This document shows positions 9,064 through 17,525 of a stretch of 64,000 nt of DNA, in pieces; within the stretch, counting starts at the first letter, position 1; each line of letters opens with the position of its first letter. The notes under the pieces were generated by a model. The model was not told the origin of the DNA, made no database searches, and was given only the letters and a program-made list of their open reading frames with translations. This DNA is from Desulfovibrio psychrotolerans (GTDB lineage Bacteria > Desulfobacterota > Desulfovibrionia > Desulfovibrionales > Desulfovibrionaceae). The translations under genes and the position numbers were made by a program. The DNA is taken from the NCBI RefSeq assembly GCF_013340305.1, contig NZ_BLVP01000002.1, positions 62,001 through 126,000 of the forward strand, read 5' to 3'.

Positions 9064-11416
9064 CCTCGCCTTCGTTTTGGATGAAGCCATACTCTTCGGC
9101 GATGGCTTGAAGCAGTTCCTGTTGCTTCAGTCGCTTGATTCGGAATACTTCCCTATTTGTATAGCGGTCAGGAATGGTGGTTAGGCGCTCTTTTACAACG
9201 ATTTTGTTTCCGAGAATTTTCTGGATTTGTTCGTAGTCATCGAAAAAATATTCCTGAAGCTGGGGCAGGATTTTGTTCATTATGACTCGGAAAAAACTCT
9301 CCCCGTCGGAAATAGGATCGTCGTCCTGCATGAAGTAGGCATGCCCCAGCATGTGTTCCCGGCCCAAAAGAGATTCCATGCGTTCGTTCATGCGTTCCAG
9401 CAGGACTGTGAGGTCGACGGTGCCTATTGTTTGATTCCTAAGAGCATCCGGCCTGGGCGGCATCTCAATGAAATGGAATCTGCGCCGGAGGGCCGTGTCC
9501 AAGTGGGTAAGAGAGCGATCTGCGGTGTTCATTGTTCCGATTATGAATAGATTGTCTGGGACGGAAAATGGGTCCCCGGAAGGGAGGGTGATAGTTTCAC
9601 CCCTTTTGTCGTCTTCAATAAGGGTTATGAGTTCACCAAATATCTTGGCGACATTTCCTCGGTTGATTTCATCGATCTTCAAAACATAATTTTTTGGCTT
9701 TTTATTACGTCTGGCTCCAAGGACGTTGACTAGCTCGTCTTCCTTGATGCTTTTGTTGATGCTGTAAATGGTGCGCTGGCTGACGCCTCGTTTGAGTAGT
9801 ATTTCTGATGGAATTGTGTTTGTATTGTCGTGCCAAACCCACTGTACTGTTCTTGTATGCGTGTATGCGTCGCTGAATCCGTATATGCCTGGCAGGTCGT
9901 TGTTATACTCATAGTTGCCTAGAACTTGTCCTATTGCTCTGATCCCGCCAAAATTTCCTTTGCTTACTAATATGATGTCCCCTTTTTTCATCTCTACTGT
10001 AAACTGACGCATCATTGCAACGATATGCTTATTTTCTACGCCAAGATCAGCTAGCTTTTTTTCTAATTCTTGAGAACTGGAAATGAAATTGCTTAAATCA
10101 GCATCAACAAATCCAAATAAGGCAATTCCCTCTTGCATGCACGTTTCAAAAACAAGGTTTCCGTCAATTGTCGAAGTGTCGCCGAGAGACATCTTCCATT
10201 TGTTCACGCCGTTAATTGTTATTCCAGAGTCAAGCTGTATGGAATCAGCTTTTGCCCGGCTGGAAATTTCTTTCAACGCACCTGGTTTGTTGGTGTAGCG
10301 AAGTTGACCGCTGTCATCATCAAGGACTGGGCATATGCCTTCGATGAAATCTTCGTAGCTATATGAAGGATGGAAAGTAACGAATTTGACTTGCTCACTC
10401 GGTAGGTCTTTCAGAAGGCTGAGTTCTTCAATTTCTCCATGCTGCAACGAGTAGGTTTTGCCGGTGCCGGGGGGGCCGTAGAGGATAATGTTTCTAGGCG
10501 TTTTTGGCATTGAGTAGTCGTCGCTTGTTGCTTGGGGGTCGGTGTAGTGAGACCAAATCCGACGTCCCAGTTCGAAGACGTCGACATCGGGGTTTTCGTT
10601 AATGACACGCTGGTGCAATTCGGACATGGATGAGCGGCTTTTCTCTCCTAAATAGGACTGCAAAGCTTCCATTTTGAAAATGTTGACAACTCTAATTGTA
10701 TTGCGTGGTTGATATAAAAATGCGATTTTCCATTTGAAAACATTCCAAAATGGGATTGTTTCGATTTCATGCAGCTGATCACTTTGTACGTAGCCAATGA
10801 TCTTTAAAATACTTTTTTTAACATTATTGAAAGCTTCTTCGGCAGAATTTCCGAGTATAGTCATCCATGCGTCTGTGTCTGTGTATGTGTATCCAGACTT
10901 ACTTTCTTTTGTATCCGTTGCTTTTCTCGAAAAAACGCCGAACTTAAATGATGATCCACCCAAAATGCTTCCTAAATCTTCAGTTTTAGACTCAATCCAA
11001 TAACAGAATGTATCTTGTGAGCCTGCCTTGGAGTATTGCTCGTATGACATATCTTTAAGGCGATCCATAGGCCATTCTTTCAGGAAGTCATCCCAAAGTT
11101 GGTATTGTGTGGTATAAATTTGATCGGAGAAGTGATGATTGAAAAGTTCTTTTGCCTTAATCTCGGACTGCGGGTTGCTTTTATTAATGAAACAATCTTT
11201 AAGTGCCTGGGCTTGCCAGTTATTCTTAATGATTTTGTTAAAAACGCTGGCTTTGGTTTGGGCGGAACTCTCACTCACGTTTCTGTTGTCAACTGTGGCG
11301 TTGGCAATGATGTCTGCAGCAGTTACCTTGCCTTTGTTGATGAATGTCTCAAACGCGTGGACAAATTCTGCTTTTCCGATTGACTGGAGGAGGCCGGCTG
11401 GAAGGTATATGCTCAT
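9053..11416 (-). CDS. mcrB: McrB-like GTPase with EVE/PUA-like insert
   Basis: 787-aa motor/recognition subunit of an McrBC-type system that cleaves modified DNA. N-terminal ~1-300 is an MrcB_N-like region (FCYWIESKTEDLGSILGG, IAFLYQPRNTIRVVNIF). The AAA+ core has Walker A GPPGTGKT (315-322), Walker B LKIDEINR (579-586) and the McrB signature GTMNTADRSL (627-636) with ALRRRF arginine finger. Between Walker A and B, residues ~430-555 form an extra domain with KKGDIILVSKGNFGGIRAIG and GFSDAY, resembling EVE/PUA-like modified-base readers. Start ATG 11416 follows GAGGGACC. Body of the gene is AT-richer than the genome, as for acquired defence genes. Confidence 0.92.
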   Translation of the reverse strand: MSIYLPAGLLQSIGKAEFVHAFETFINKGKVTAADIIANATVDNRNVSESSAQTKASVFNKIIKNNWQAQALKDCFINKSNPQSEIKAKELFNHHFSDQIYTTQYQLWDDFLKEWPMDRLKDMSYEQYSKAGSQDTFCYWIESKTEDLGSILGGSSFKFGVFSRKATDTKESKSGYTYTDTDAWMTILGNSAEEAFNNVKKSILKIIGYVQSDQLHEIETIPFWNVFKWKIAFLYQPRNTIRVVNIFKMEALQSYLGEKSRSSMSELHQRVINENPDVDVFELGRRIWSHYTDPQATSDDYSMPKTPRNIILYGPPGTGKTYSLQHGEIEELSLLKDLPSEQVKFVTFHPSYSYEDFIEGICPVLDDDSGQLRYTNKPGALKEISSRAKADSIQLDSGITINGVNKWKMSLGDTSTIDGNLVFETCMQEGIALFGFVDADLSNFISSSQELEKKLADLGVENKHIVAMMRQFTVEMKKGDIILVSKGNFGGIRAIGQVLGNYEYNNDLPGIYGFSDAYTHTRTVQWVWHDNTNTIPSEILLKRGVSQRTIYSINKSIKEDELVNVLGARRNKKPKNYVLKIDEINRGNVAKIFGELITLIEDDKRGETITLPSGDPFSVPDNLFIIGTMNTADRSLTHLDTALRRRFHFIEMPPRPDALRNQTIGTVDLTVLLERMNERMESLLGREHMLGHAYFMQDDDPISDGESFFRVIMNKILPQLQEYFFDDYEQIQKILGNKIVVKERLTTIPDRYTNREVFRIKRLKQQELLQAIAEEYGFIQNEGEDDA

Positions 11417-12114
11417 GGTGGTCCCTCGGTGTTGTGGGGCTGGAGTGAACTGATATGTGACTGTGTGTATCGTCGCGATAGCGCGTCGATCAATATCTGT
11501 ATATGCTTATAGTCATAAAACCAAGGAATAATGATTGGTTTGGCTGCTCAATCGTTTTGCCTGTGTCCGTTGTTGCATGTGCCAGCAGGTAGGTCTGACG
11601 GTGTCGGCCAACGGGGCGTTGTCCTTGACTTGCTTCCGTTCCAGAAGATTAGTTGTTCGATCGTGGTGTGCGGTCATTTTGCGACTGCGACATTGGTCTT
11701 GGACTGTCCCAAACACGATGGTACGAAAAATGTTGGAAAAGTGAGTAGCTTTGTGAGTAAGTTTAAGTTTATTATGTAAAAAGCCAAGTTATACCAGTTT
11801 GTTGTAATGTCTATTTGAAGATCACCCCTTCCGCCATTTTGCATATATGTGTCTTGGATGACATGTCAGTTCAGGCTTGTACGGCAGCTGGGCTACCTTG
11901 GGACACCTTGGTGGTACGCAGTGCGCGGTGCAAGCCTGTGTTATTTTATGGGGGCGCGTTGGCTGCTTTGGTGCATGGGGGCAGTTGCTGGATATTCATG
12001 GGGTGCGGCAGAGATGTTTTAAAACATCGGTGGGATAGTGTTGTTGTTCAGGCTGGAGTGCGAGGCGGCTACCTGCTCTGATGTGATGTTTACTTGTTTT
12101 ATTGCAAGTAGGTG
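11417..12114 (+). other. ~700 bp with no convincing gene
   Basis: Upstream of mcrB and before the RRM gene. Only short open frames with implausible composition are present. Reverse-strand text around 11530-11710 has coding-like fragments but no recognisable protein; it may be decayed mobile DNA. Confidence 0.6.
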
Positions 12115-12143
12115 TTGACGGATTGCCTGTGGTGGATTAAATT
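12115..12143 (+). promoter_or_regulatory. Promoter of the first RRM gene
   Basis: TTGACG (12115-12120), 17-bp spacer, TAAATT (12138-12143). Predicted start near 12150 gives a ~80-nt 5' UTR, similar to the paralogous RRM gene at 14509-14772. Confidence 0.5.
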
Positions 12144-12228
12144 ATATAGTTCGTTTTGAAGAGACGCACTTGTGTGCGTGCGCGAGTTTCCCGAAGTTTG
12201 TCGGGGGTATTTAAGTTTGGAGTTTTTT

Positions 12229-12492
12229 TTGAATAAGCATATTTATGTTGGAAACCTGTCTTGGGAATGTACGAATGAAGATCTTCACGTTCTTTTTTAT
12301 AACTATGGGGCCGTTGTCTCTGCTCATGTAGTTAAGGATAGTGAGAATGGTCATTCCCGCGGGTTTGGTTTTGTTGAAATGGGTCCCACGGGTTCTTCAG
12401 ACGCCATTAGCTCCCTGAATGGCACTGAGTATCAGGGGCGTAGTATTAAAGTGAATGAATCGCAGCCCCGTGGGTTTGATCTTCGCTACTAA
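12229..12492 (+). CDS. RRM-domain RNA-binding protein (TTG start)
   Basis: A single RNA recognition motif protein of 87 aa. RNP-2 is HIYVGNLSW (near residue 4) and RNP-1 is SRGFGFVEM (~43-51); the tail is short (ESQPRGFDLRY). I chose the TTG at 12229 because GGAG lies 6 bp upstream and because this yields exactly the length and N-terminus (M-x-K-x-IYVGNLSW) of its paralogue at 14509-14772. Bacterial RRM proteins of this type bind RNA in the cytoplasm and are often cold- or stress-inducible. This copy is more divergent and AT-richer than the paralogue. Confidence 0.88.
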   Translation: MNKHIYVGNLSWECTNEDLHVLFYNYGAVVSAHVVKDSENGHSRGFGFVEMGPTGSSDAISSLNGTEYQGRSIKVNESQPRGFDLRY

Positions 12493-12513
12493 GCGGATAT
12501 GACTTACGATTCG

Positions 12514-12541
12514 AAAGCCCGCCTCACGGTGGGCTTTTTTT
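12514..12541 (+). terminator. Terminator of the first RRM gene
   Basis: AAAGCCCGCC / TCAC / GGTGGGCTTTTTTT, 22 bp after the stop. It shares its stem-loop style with the terminators at 14142-14166 and 14456-14486. Confidence 0.85.
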
Positions 12542-12626
12542 ATTGATTCCGTGCTGGCCCGGCAATTTCTGTGCGGACTTGTTCTGTGGGGCCGCTTGTG
12601 TGTATGGGCGTGTTTGGTGGGGGGGT

Positions 12627-13013
12627 ATGGGGAATTTGGTTATCACCGTGTGCGGCGATTCATCGGAGATCATCACCGGGAACAAGTCCATGACCGCACA
12701 GAATTTGGGGTGGGAGTTCGGCTGCTCCATGCGGTTCGGCTCCGGCACGGTGAGCCTGCTTCACCTGATGCTGGATGTTCGGGTGGGGTGTGCGCGCGAT
12801 GCCCTGTACGTGCTGCGGACCATACGCACCAAGGCGGGGATGTTCCAAAGCCCGATCAGAGTGAAGAAGTGTACGGGCACGCGGAGGCGGTTGGAGAGGA
12901 TAGGGGGAAGTTCGAGGGGGTTAGTGGGTGAGAATCAATTAATTGTGATGTTTGCAGTATCGCACGAAACGCCTATTGTAACCTTCTCTCCATCATGGAA
13001 TGCGTTGTCATAG
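12627..13013 (+). CDS. Possible phage-derived relic, unrecognised
   Basis: Frame opening MGNLVITVCGDSSEIITGNK and continuing to SPIRVKKCTGTRRRL. Up to ~12880 the codons are strongly G/C-ending, as in true genes of this genome; beyond ~12900 the bias disappears and the frame runs into the AT-rich end of the convergent gene, overlapping it by 79 bp. This looks like the 5' part of a gene whose 3' end was replaced or decayed. I do not recognise the family; a phage structural origin is a guess from the island context. There is a GGGGGG run but no clean Shine-Dalgarno before the ATG. Confidence 0.35.
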   Translation: MGNLVITVCGDSSEIITGNKSMTAQNLGWEFGCSMRFGSGTVSLLHLMLDVRVGCARDALYVLRTIRTKAGMFQSPIRVKKCTGTRRRLERIGGSSRGLVGENQLIVMFAVSHETPIVTFSPSWNALS

Positions 13014-14062
13014 AGAAAAGAACTATTTATATTTATATTATTTCCGTATGTGTGAAGTTTGCAATCGTTGATGCTGCTATCAGCTATTGCAGATGAGAAG
13101 AAAAAATGTAAATGTGAGTTGCATGCTGATGTGTCATATATACTTGATCTTGATTGATCGCTGAAAAATATAGATGAATTTGAAATCTCAGAATTGCTTA
13201 TGATTTGTGATGTTTTTAAATTGGATAGAGCAAGGTGAGTGTGTGACGTTTTTATATTAGATAGATGTGCAGACTCTCCATTTAGAGTGATAACACAGTT
13301 CGTTGCTGACAAGCCAGTAATTGTAGATATCATGTTGTTTATAAATATTTTGGTGTTATTGAATGTTCCGAAGTCTATTTTGAATTTGTTCGCGTCAAAA
13401 TTTAACGCTTTAAAATAGTAAACTTGTACGCAAGAAATGTCATGGATGTAATCAATGTTATTCTGGTTTGAAAGTATGAGCTTTAGTGCTGCGCTGACGT
13501 CTTCTCTCATTGTTTTTGTGCATCCGGTGCAGGTCTTTAGGTCAGATTTGTCACATTTGTGTTTGAAAAAGCTCTTGCAGCTTGTTTTTTGAGGCATTGA
13601 ATTGTCAGTCGGTGGCGTTCGTATGAACGCGCACAGCGTATCGAGAACCCGAATCTTGTCGCTCTCGCTCGAATCTTCGTAAATACGCCACAGCGAATGT
13701 ATAGCCCCAATTCTCACGGAGAGGTTGGGGCTTCCTAATTGCTCTGTAGCCTTTATGAAGCGGTCGGTGACAAGGCCCTGTTCGGCTATGTGGGTCTGCT
13801 TGCCAAGGCATATGGAGCGCCACCAGGCGAACGCGAGACCGAGCAGGCCAGCTGCGCCAATGAGTATGGCCTTGATGATTTCAAAGTTCGCTATGGGGGT
13901 GTCTGTTGTGCTGCCGTTCGCGCGCAGGAAGGATGCAAGCCCATTCCAGCAAAAAGCGATTGCGTGGCCGACCAGGGGCAGGGCTGGGAGTGCTATACTG
14001 GCAACGCAAATGCCGGCAAACTGAAGTAGCGTGGGGGGCTTGTAGCTGAAATCGAACTTCAT
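12935..14062 (-). CDS. Two-helix membrane protein with Cys-rich linker and beta-helix-like tail
   Basis: 375-aa protein starting at the ATG at 14062, 6 bp after GGGAG; the frame continues upstream only through a terminator and transposase debris. Two membrane helices (~10-35, LLQFAGICVASIALPAL; ~60-85, IIKAILIGAAGLLGLAFAW) precede a segment typical of membrane-anchored pentapeptide-repeat proteins (QGLVTDRFIKATEQLGSPNL, then IGAIHSLWRIYEDS). A Cys motif follows (CKSFFKHKCDKSDLKTCTGC), then a ~160-residue Ser/Asn/His-rich tail that looks like a degenerate right-handed beta-helix. The 3' half is very AT-rich while the 5' half matches the genome, so the gene is a mosaic. Function unknown; location beside restriction systems suggests, but does not prove, a defence or surface role. 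Confidence 0.75.
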   Translation of the reverse strand: MKFDFSYKPPTLLQFAGICVASIALPALPLVGHAIAFCWNGLASFLRANGSTTDTPIANFEIIKAILIGAAGLLGLAFAWWRSICLGKQTHIAEQGLVTDRFIKATEQLGSPNLSVRIGAIHSLWRIYEDSSESDKIRVLDTLCAFIRTPPTDNSMPQKTSCKSFFKHKCDKSDLKTCTGCTKTMREDVSAALKLILSNQNNIDYIHDISCVQVYYFKALNFDANKFKIDFGTFNNTKIFINNMISTITGLSATNCVITLNGESAHLSNIKTSHTHLALSNLKTSQIISNSEISNSSIFFSDQSRSSIYDTSACNSHLHFFFSSAIADSSINDCKLHTYGNNININSSFLYDNAFHDGEKVTIGVSCDTANITIN

Positions 14063-14141
14063 GGTTGGCTCCCGATGGTATGGGGTTACCACTATAGCAT
14101 CCGGAAAGAATTGGAAAGGGTGTTGGGTGTTAGGGGGGTAG

Positions 14142-14166
14142 AAAAAGCCCCGCCGTGAGGCGGGGG
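14142..14166 (-). terminator. Intrinsic terminator (minus strand)
   Basis: CCCCGCC / TCAC / GGCGGGGC followed by T5 on the minus strand. It lies between the transposase remnant and the membrane-protein gene and would stop transcription from upstream. Confidence 0.7.
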
Positions 14167-14222
14167 TGTTTATTTGTTGCTCGTGTGAAGTGCCATAAGA
14201 AAAACGGACAATGGCTGAGAGG

Positions 14223-14392
14223 TTACGCCGCCTGTTTTTGGTTGGCCTGATAAAACAGTCGTTCGAATGCCTCCGGGCTTTGGTAGCTAAGAAAGGCATG
14301 TATCCTTTCCGATTATAAAACGCTTCTAGATGCAGGAAGGCGTCTTGTCGTGTGCTTTGGTCGGAGATTTTTTTATGCGCTTTTCCCATCAC
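14223..14392 (-). pseudogene. 3' remnant of an IS3-family transposase (OrfB), frameshifted
   Basis: Minus-strand translation gives RQDAFLHLEAFYNRK and then, after a one-base frame change near 14308, IHAFLSYQSPEAFERLFYQ followed by ANQKQAA and stop at 14223-14225. This matches the C-terminus of IS3-type integrases (…FYNR-x-R-x-H-x-x-L-x-Y-x-SPEAF). Only the last ~50 residues persist, with no DDE residues and no intact inverted repeats noticed. The upstream end at ~14392 is approximate. Confidence 0.65.
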
Positions 14393-14455
14393 ATTCGGGA
14401 TAGGCGGATGGCCAATCTGACTGCTTTTGCCGCAACCCCTCCTGTAGGCGGTTTT

Positions 14456-14486
14456 AAAAAAAAGCCCCCGCGTGAGCGGGGGCTTT
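14456..14486 (-). terminator. Terminator of the second RRM gene
   Basis: On the minus strand: AAAGCCCCCGC / TCAC / GCGGGGGCTTTTTTTT, 23 bp after the RRM stop. Confidence 0.88.
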
Positions 14487-14508
14487 GTTTTGGCAAGTCG
14501 TTCAGTGC

Positions 14509-14772
14509 TTAGTAGCGGGGACGGCTTTCGCGGGGCTGGGCTTCGTTGACCTTGAGGCCACGGCCGCCGACGTCCTTACCGTTCAGGGACTGAATGGCCT
14601 TTGCGGCACCGGCGTCGTCCATTTCTACAAAGCCGAAGCCACGCGAACGACCGGTTTCACGGTCTTCGATGACGCGGGCGGAAATGATTTCGCCGAATTC
14701 GGAAAAGAGGTTGCGAAGGTCAGAATCAGTAACGGACCAGGACAAGTTGCCGACATAAATGTTCTTAGACAA
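14509..14772 (-). CDS. RRM-domain RNA-binding protein
   Basis: 87-aa single-RRM protein: RNP-2 NIYVGNLSW (~4-12), RNP-1 SRGFGFVEM (~43-51), tail EAQPRESRPRY. It is the GC-rich, typical member of the pair with 12229-12492, of identical length and both ending in -RY. A good promoter lies 90-120 bp upstream and the 5' UTR (~83 nt) ends with AAGGAG-like sequence; long structured 5' UTRs are common in cold-inducible genes. Likely a cytoplasmic RNA-binding protein; target unknown. Confidence 0.93.
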   Translation of the reverse strand: MSKNIYVGNLSWSVTDSDLRNLFSEFGEIISARVIEDRETGRSRGFGFVEMDDAGAAKAIQSLNGKDVGGRGLKVNEAQPRESRPRY

Positions 14773-14862
14773 GGAAGTAACTCCGGAAATAATAAGGAGA
14801 AAAGCGCGCGGCCAAAAAAGAAACAGCTCAAAAAAGGTCGCATTGCTCTCGAAAGTCTGTGT

Positions 14863-14890
14863 AATATACGTCGTTCTGAAAACAAGTCAA
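14863..14890 (-). promoter_or_regulatory. Promoter of the second RRM gene
   Basis: Minus strand TTGACT (14885-14890), 16-bp spacer, TATATT (14863-14868). Start predicted near 14855. Confidence 0.65.
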
Positions 14891-15405
14891 TAAGTAATTT
14901 TTAAAAAACATTTTTTTATGCGGGAAGTGGTGGGTTTATGCGCACGGGAAATAACAATGATGAACATTGCCTGATGGATGCAATTGCAGAAAGGTGTATC
15001 TTGCGGAACGTGGTGAGGGTATGGTGTTTGGGTTTTCCGCCGTCTTGAACGCAGGGCGTTTGCCGGTGGTGCAGTTGCCAACGGGCCTGAACAGCAGTAT
15101 ATATTGGTGGAATACGTCCGGGGAGCGGACATGTATGGTTCTGGGCGGCAGCATGGGGCTTGCGGCTGCCTGTGGAAACGGCGGGGGGCGGCGGGTTGCC
15201 CGGATGGGGGAACCTGCTGTTGGATGTGTTTATGTTGCAGACTGTTCGATAATGACGAGCTGCGGGGATGCGGGGCACCTTACGCCCCTGTTTTGCGCAG
15301 GCGGGCGGATAGGCGTGTGCGGTGTTCTGGGCATGGCGCAGCCGTATGGACGCGTGTCATTTTGAAAGGATTGCTCACGAAGGCCGCAAGGCAAAGGTTG
15401 TGGTG
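14891..15405 (+). other. ~500 bp without a convincing gene
   Basis: Divergent region between the second RRM gene and the cyclase gene. Open frames up to ~130 codons exist on the plus strand (from 14967) but have no recognisable content; I treat the stretch as non-coding, probably holding the cyclase promoter. Confidence 0.5.
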
Positions 15406-17022
15406 ATGAAGAGAAAGGGGATTCACGCCTACGTCCGGTTCTACTCCATACTGCTGGTGGCACTGCCTTTATTAGTTATTCTGGGTGTGTCGATGTTCTT
15501 TTTTCGCGGACTGGTGCTTGAGAGGGAAGTGAGCCGGTTGCGCGAGCATGTTCAGTATCAGGAGCGCTATGTCAGCGACTGGTTGCAGCAGTTTCAGCGG
15601 GGGGTGGAGTTTGTTGCCGGAAGTTATGTGGTGAGGGCTGGAGACGAGGGCGAAACCCAAGACATTTTTGTTCGCTATCTCGGCGGACATAAGGATGTTG
15701 CCGCTGCCGTGCGGATTAGTGCGACAGGGTATACGGTTGTGGACAGTTCATCCCCTGTAGGTTTGTTGCTGGCTGACAGGGAGTATTTTAATGCCGCCCG
15801 GCAGGGCAAGGCATGGATTTCTGATGTGCTCATAGGGCGTTCTTCCGGCAAGCCCATTATGATTTTTTCTCACCCGGTGAGCGACCTGAGCGGCGCATTT
15901 GACGGGTGCGTGTTCTTTTCTGTGCGGATGGCAACGGTGCAGGCGTTTCTGAATACCATTTCCGGCTCTGACACAGGGGAAAGCTACCTTCTGGGTGCCG
16001 ATGGGGTGATGCTTACGGAATCGCACCATCTTGACGAATTGCGCCGGAGCGGATTTGACAAGGAAACTGCCGTGAAGAATCTGACTGTGCGCAGTGCCCT
16101 GTTTGATGCAGCCCGTGAGGGGGTGGTGCTCGGGGAGCCCTACAAGGCGTATCACGGGCGCACTGTGGTGGGGGCGTATACGTGGGTAAATGACGGACGT
16201 TGGCTGCTTGTCACCGAAGTGCCGCTGGATGCCGTGTTGGGTGGGTTTTACCGGTTTTTGTGGATGGTGGGCGGTATAAGTGCCGTGTGTCTGGCGTTGA
16301 TAACGCCGCTGCTTATGCGGTTTACGCGGTCTATTGAACAGCCCTTGTATTCTATTGTCGATTTTTCACGGAGTATGGCGAGGGGCGAGTATGACAGGGA
16401 GTGCTGTCTGCCGGAACTGGACCGCGCGCCCGCCGAGATTGCTGAGTTGTATGAATCGTTCTGCGAGATGAACGCAAAGGTTGTGTCCACCATTGAGGAG
16501 CTGGAGCGGGTGGCAATTACCGACCAGCTGACGGGGGTGTATAACCGCAGACACCTGATGTCTGCCGGGGAGAAGCTGGTGGACGTGTGCAGGCGTGGCG
16601 GCGCGCCCTGCGGCTGCCTGATGCTTGACGTGGACCACTTTAAACGCGTGAATGACAGCTACGGTCATGCTGTGGGCGATATGGTGCTGACGACCATTGC
16701 CGATACCCTGCAAAAGAGTGTGCGGGGGTCTGATATTGTGGCCCGGTACGGCGGCGAGGAGTTTGCCATTGTGGCACCCAACGCGGACCGGGAAGAGGCT
16801 GCGAGGCTGGCGGAACGCATACGCGCGGCTGTGGAGGGGATGTCGTTCAACGCAGACGGGGTGCGGTTTGTCTGCACGGTCAGCGTGGGGGTGAGTGATA
16901 TAGGAGCCCTGAGCACCGTGGGGGCGACACTGCTGGAAAGCGCGCTGAACTGCGCGGACGTGGCCCTGTATAAGGCCAAGGATGCGGGACGGAACAGGGT
17001 GGTGTGCCTGTATGACTGCTGA
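15406..17022 (+). CDS. Membrane diguanylate cyclase with periplasmic Cache domain
   Basis: 538-aa inner-membrane GGDEF protein making c-di-GMP from GTP. TM1 (~12-34, FYSILLVALPLLVILGVSM), a periplasmic dCache-like sensor (~40-280; AAVRISATGYTVVDSSS, DREYFNAARQGKAWISDVLIG), TM2 (~285-310), HAMP-like segment, then GGDEF (~375-535) with intact active site GGEEF and an RxxD (RGSD) five residues upstream, the product-inhibition I-site. DHFKRVNDSYGHAVGD supplies Mg/GTP contacts. The ATG at 15406 (MKRKGIHAYVRFY) is preferred because positive charges precede TM1. Monocistronic; a terminator follows at 17363-17397. Confidence 0.92.
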   Translation: MKRKGIHAYVRFYSILLVALPLLVILGVSMFFFRGLVLEREVSRLREHVQYQERYVSDWLQQFQRGVEFVAGSYVVRAGDEGETQDIFVRYLGGHKDVAAAVRISATGYTVVDSSSPVGLLLADREYFNAARQGKAWISDVLIGRSSGKPIMIFSHPVSDLSGAFDGCVFFSVRMATVQAFLNTISGSDTGESYLLGADGVMLTESHHLDELRRSGFDKETAVKNLTVRSALFDAAREGVVLGEPYKAYHGRTVVGAYTWVNDGRWLLVTEVPLDAVLGGFYRFLWMVGGISAVCLALITPLLMRFTRSIEQPLYSIVDFSRSMARGEYDRECCLPELDRAPAEIAELYESFCEMNAKVVSTIEELERVAITDQLTGVYNRRHLMSAGEKLVDVCRRGGAPCGCLMLDVDHFKRVNDSYGHAVGDMVLTTIADTLQKSVRGSDIVARYGGEEFAIVAPNADREEAARLAERIRAAVEGMSFNADGVRFVCTVSVGVSDIGALSTVGATLLESALNCADVALYKAKDAGRNRVVCLYDC

Positions 17023-17362
17023 AAAATTGTGTCAGCGGATAACAAGGGGAGCTGCCGCGCTGCTGCGAAATGCCCGGGCAGCGTACACAGCCCGGTAGAT
17101 ACTTGGGGTGCCGGCCTGAACAGGTCTTGCATCTTGCAGCGCAGATTTTTTGAACGGTGCGCGGAGAAGAGACGCTGCAGACAGTCCGTCATACAGGCGG
17201 CGGACTGCCGTGTGGCCGCAGGAGACACATTTCTACTGGTGGGGCACTGCATAGCGTCTGTTCGGGGTGCGGTAACGATAGTGAGGGGAGATTGAGCAAA
17301 AGACCGCAATAGTCTTTTGATAAGGCGACGTGATACTCTATTTTTATCTTGACTGCTTAAAC

Positions 17363-17397
17363 AATCCGTCCGGTTAAACTGGACGGATTATTTTTTT
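17363..17397 (+). terminator. Strong intrinsic terminator
   Basis: AATCCGTCCGG / TTAAA / CTGGACGGATT then A-T7. It is 340 bp after the cyclase stop; the intervening 17023-17362 holds no recognisable gene, so an unidentified small RNA ending here is possible. Confidence 0.85.
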
Positions 17398-17525
17398 CGC
17401 GCTAGTGCGGGTCTGTTGCAAAAGGAAGACACGCCGATAAGAGCAATGCGGAATGGGGGAGGCGTGGCCGGAGGACGGGAATGGGTGTTCCCGAAACGCT
17501 GTATCTCCAACGGGTGAGGGGTTGT

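Noticed and set aside
11815-12081. Open frame between mcrB and the RRM gene
   Set aside because: No Shine-Dalgarno, no recognisable content and odd residue use; treated as non-coding.
14063-14392. Upstream extension of the mosaic membrane protein
   Set aside because: The extension crosses an intrinsic terminator and transposase debris; the ATG at 14062 has a proper Shine-Dalgarno.
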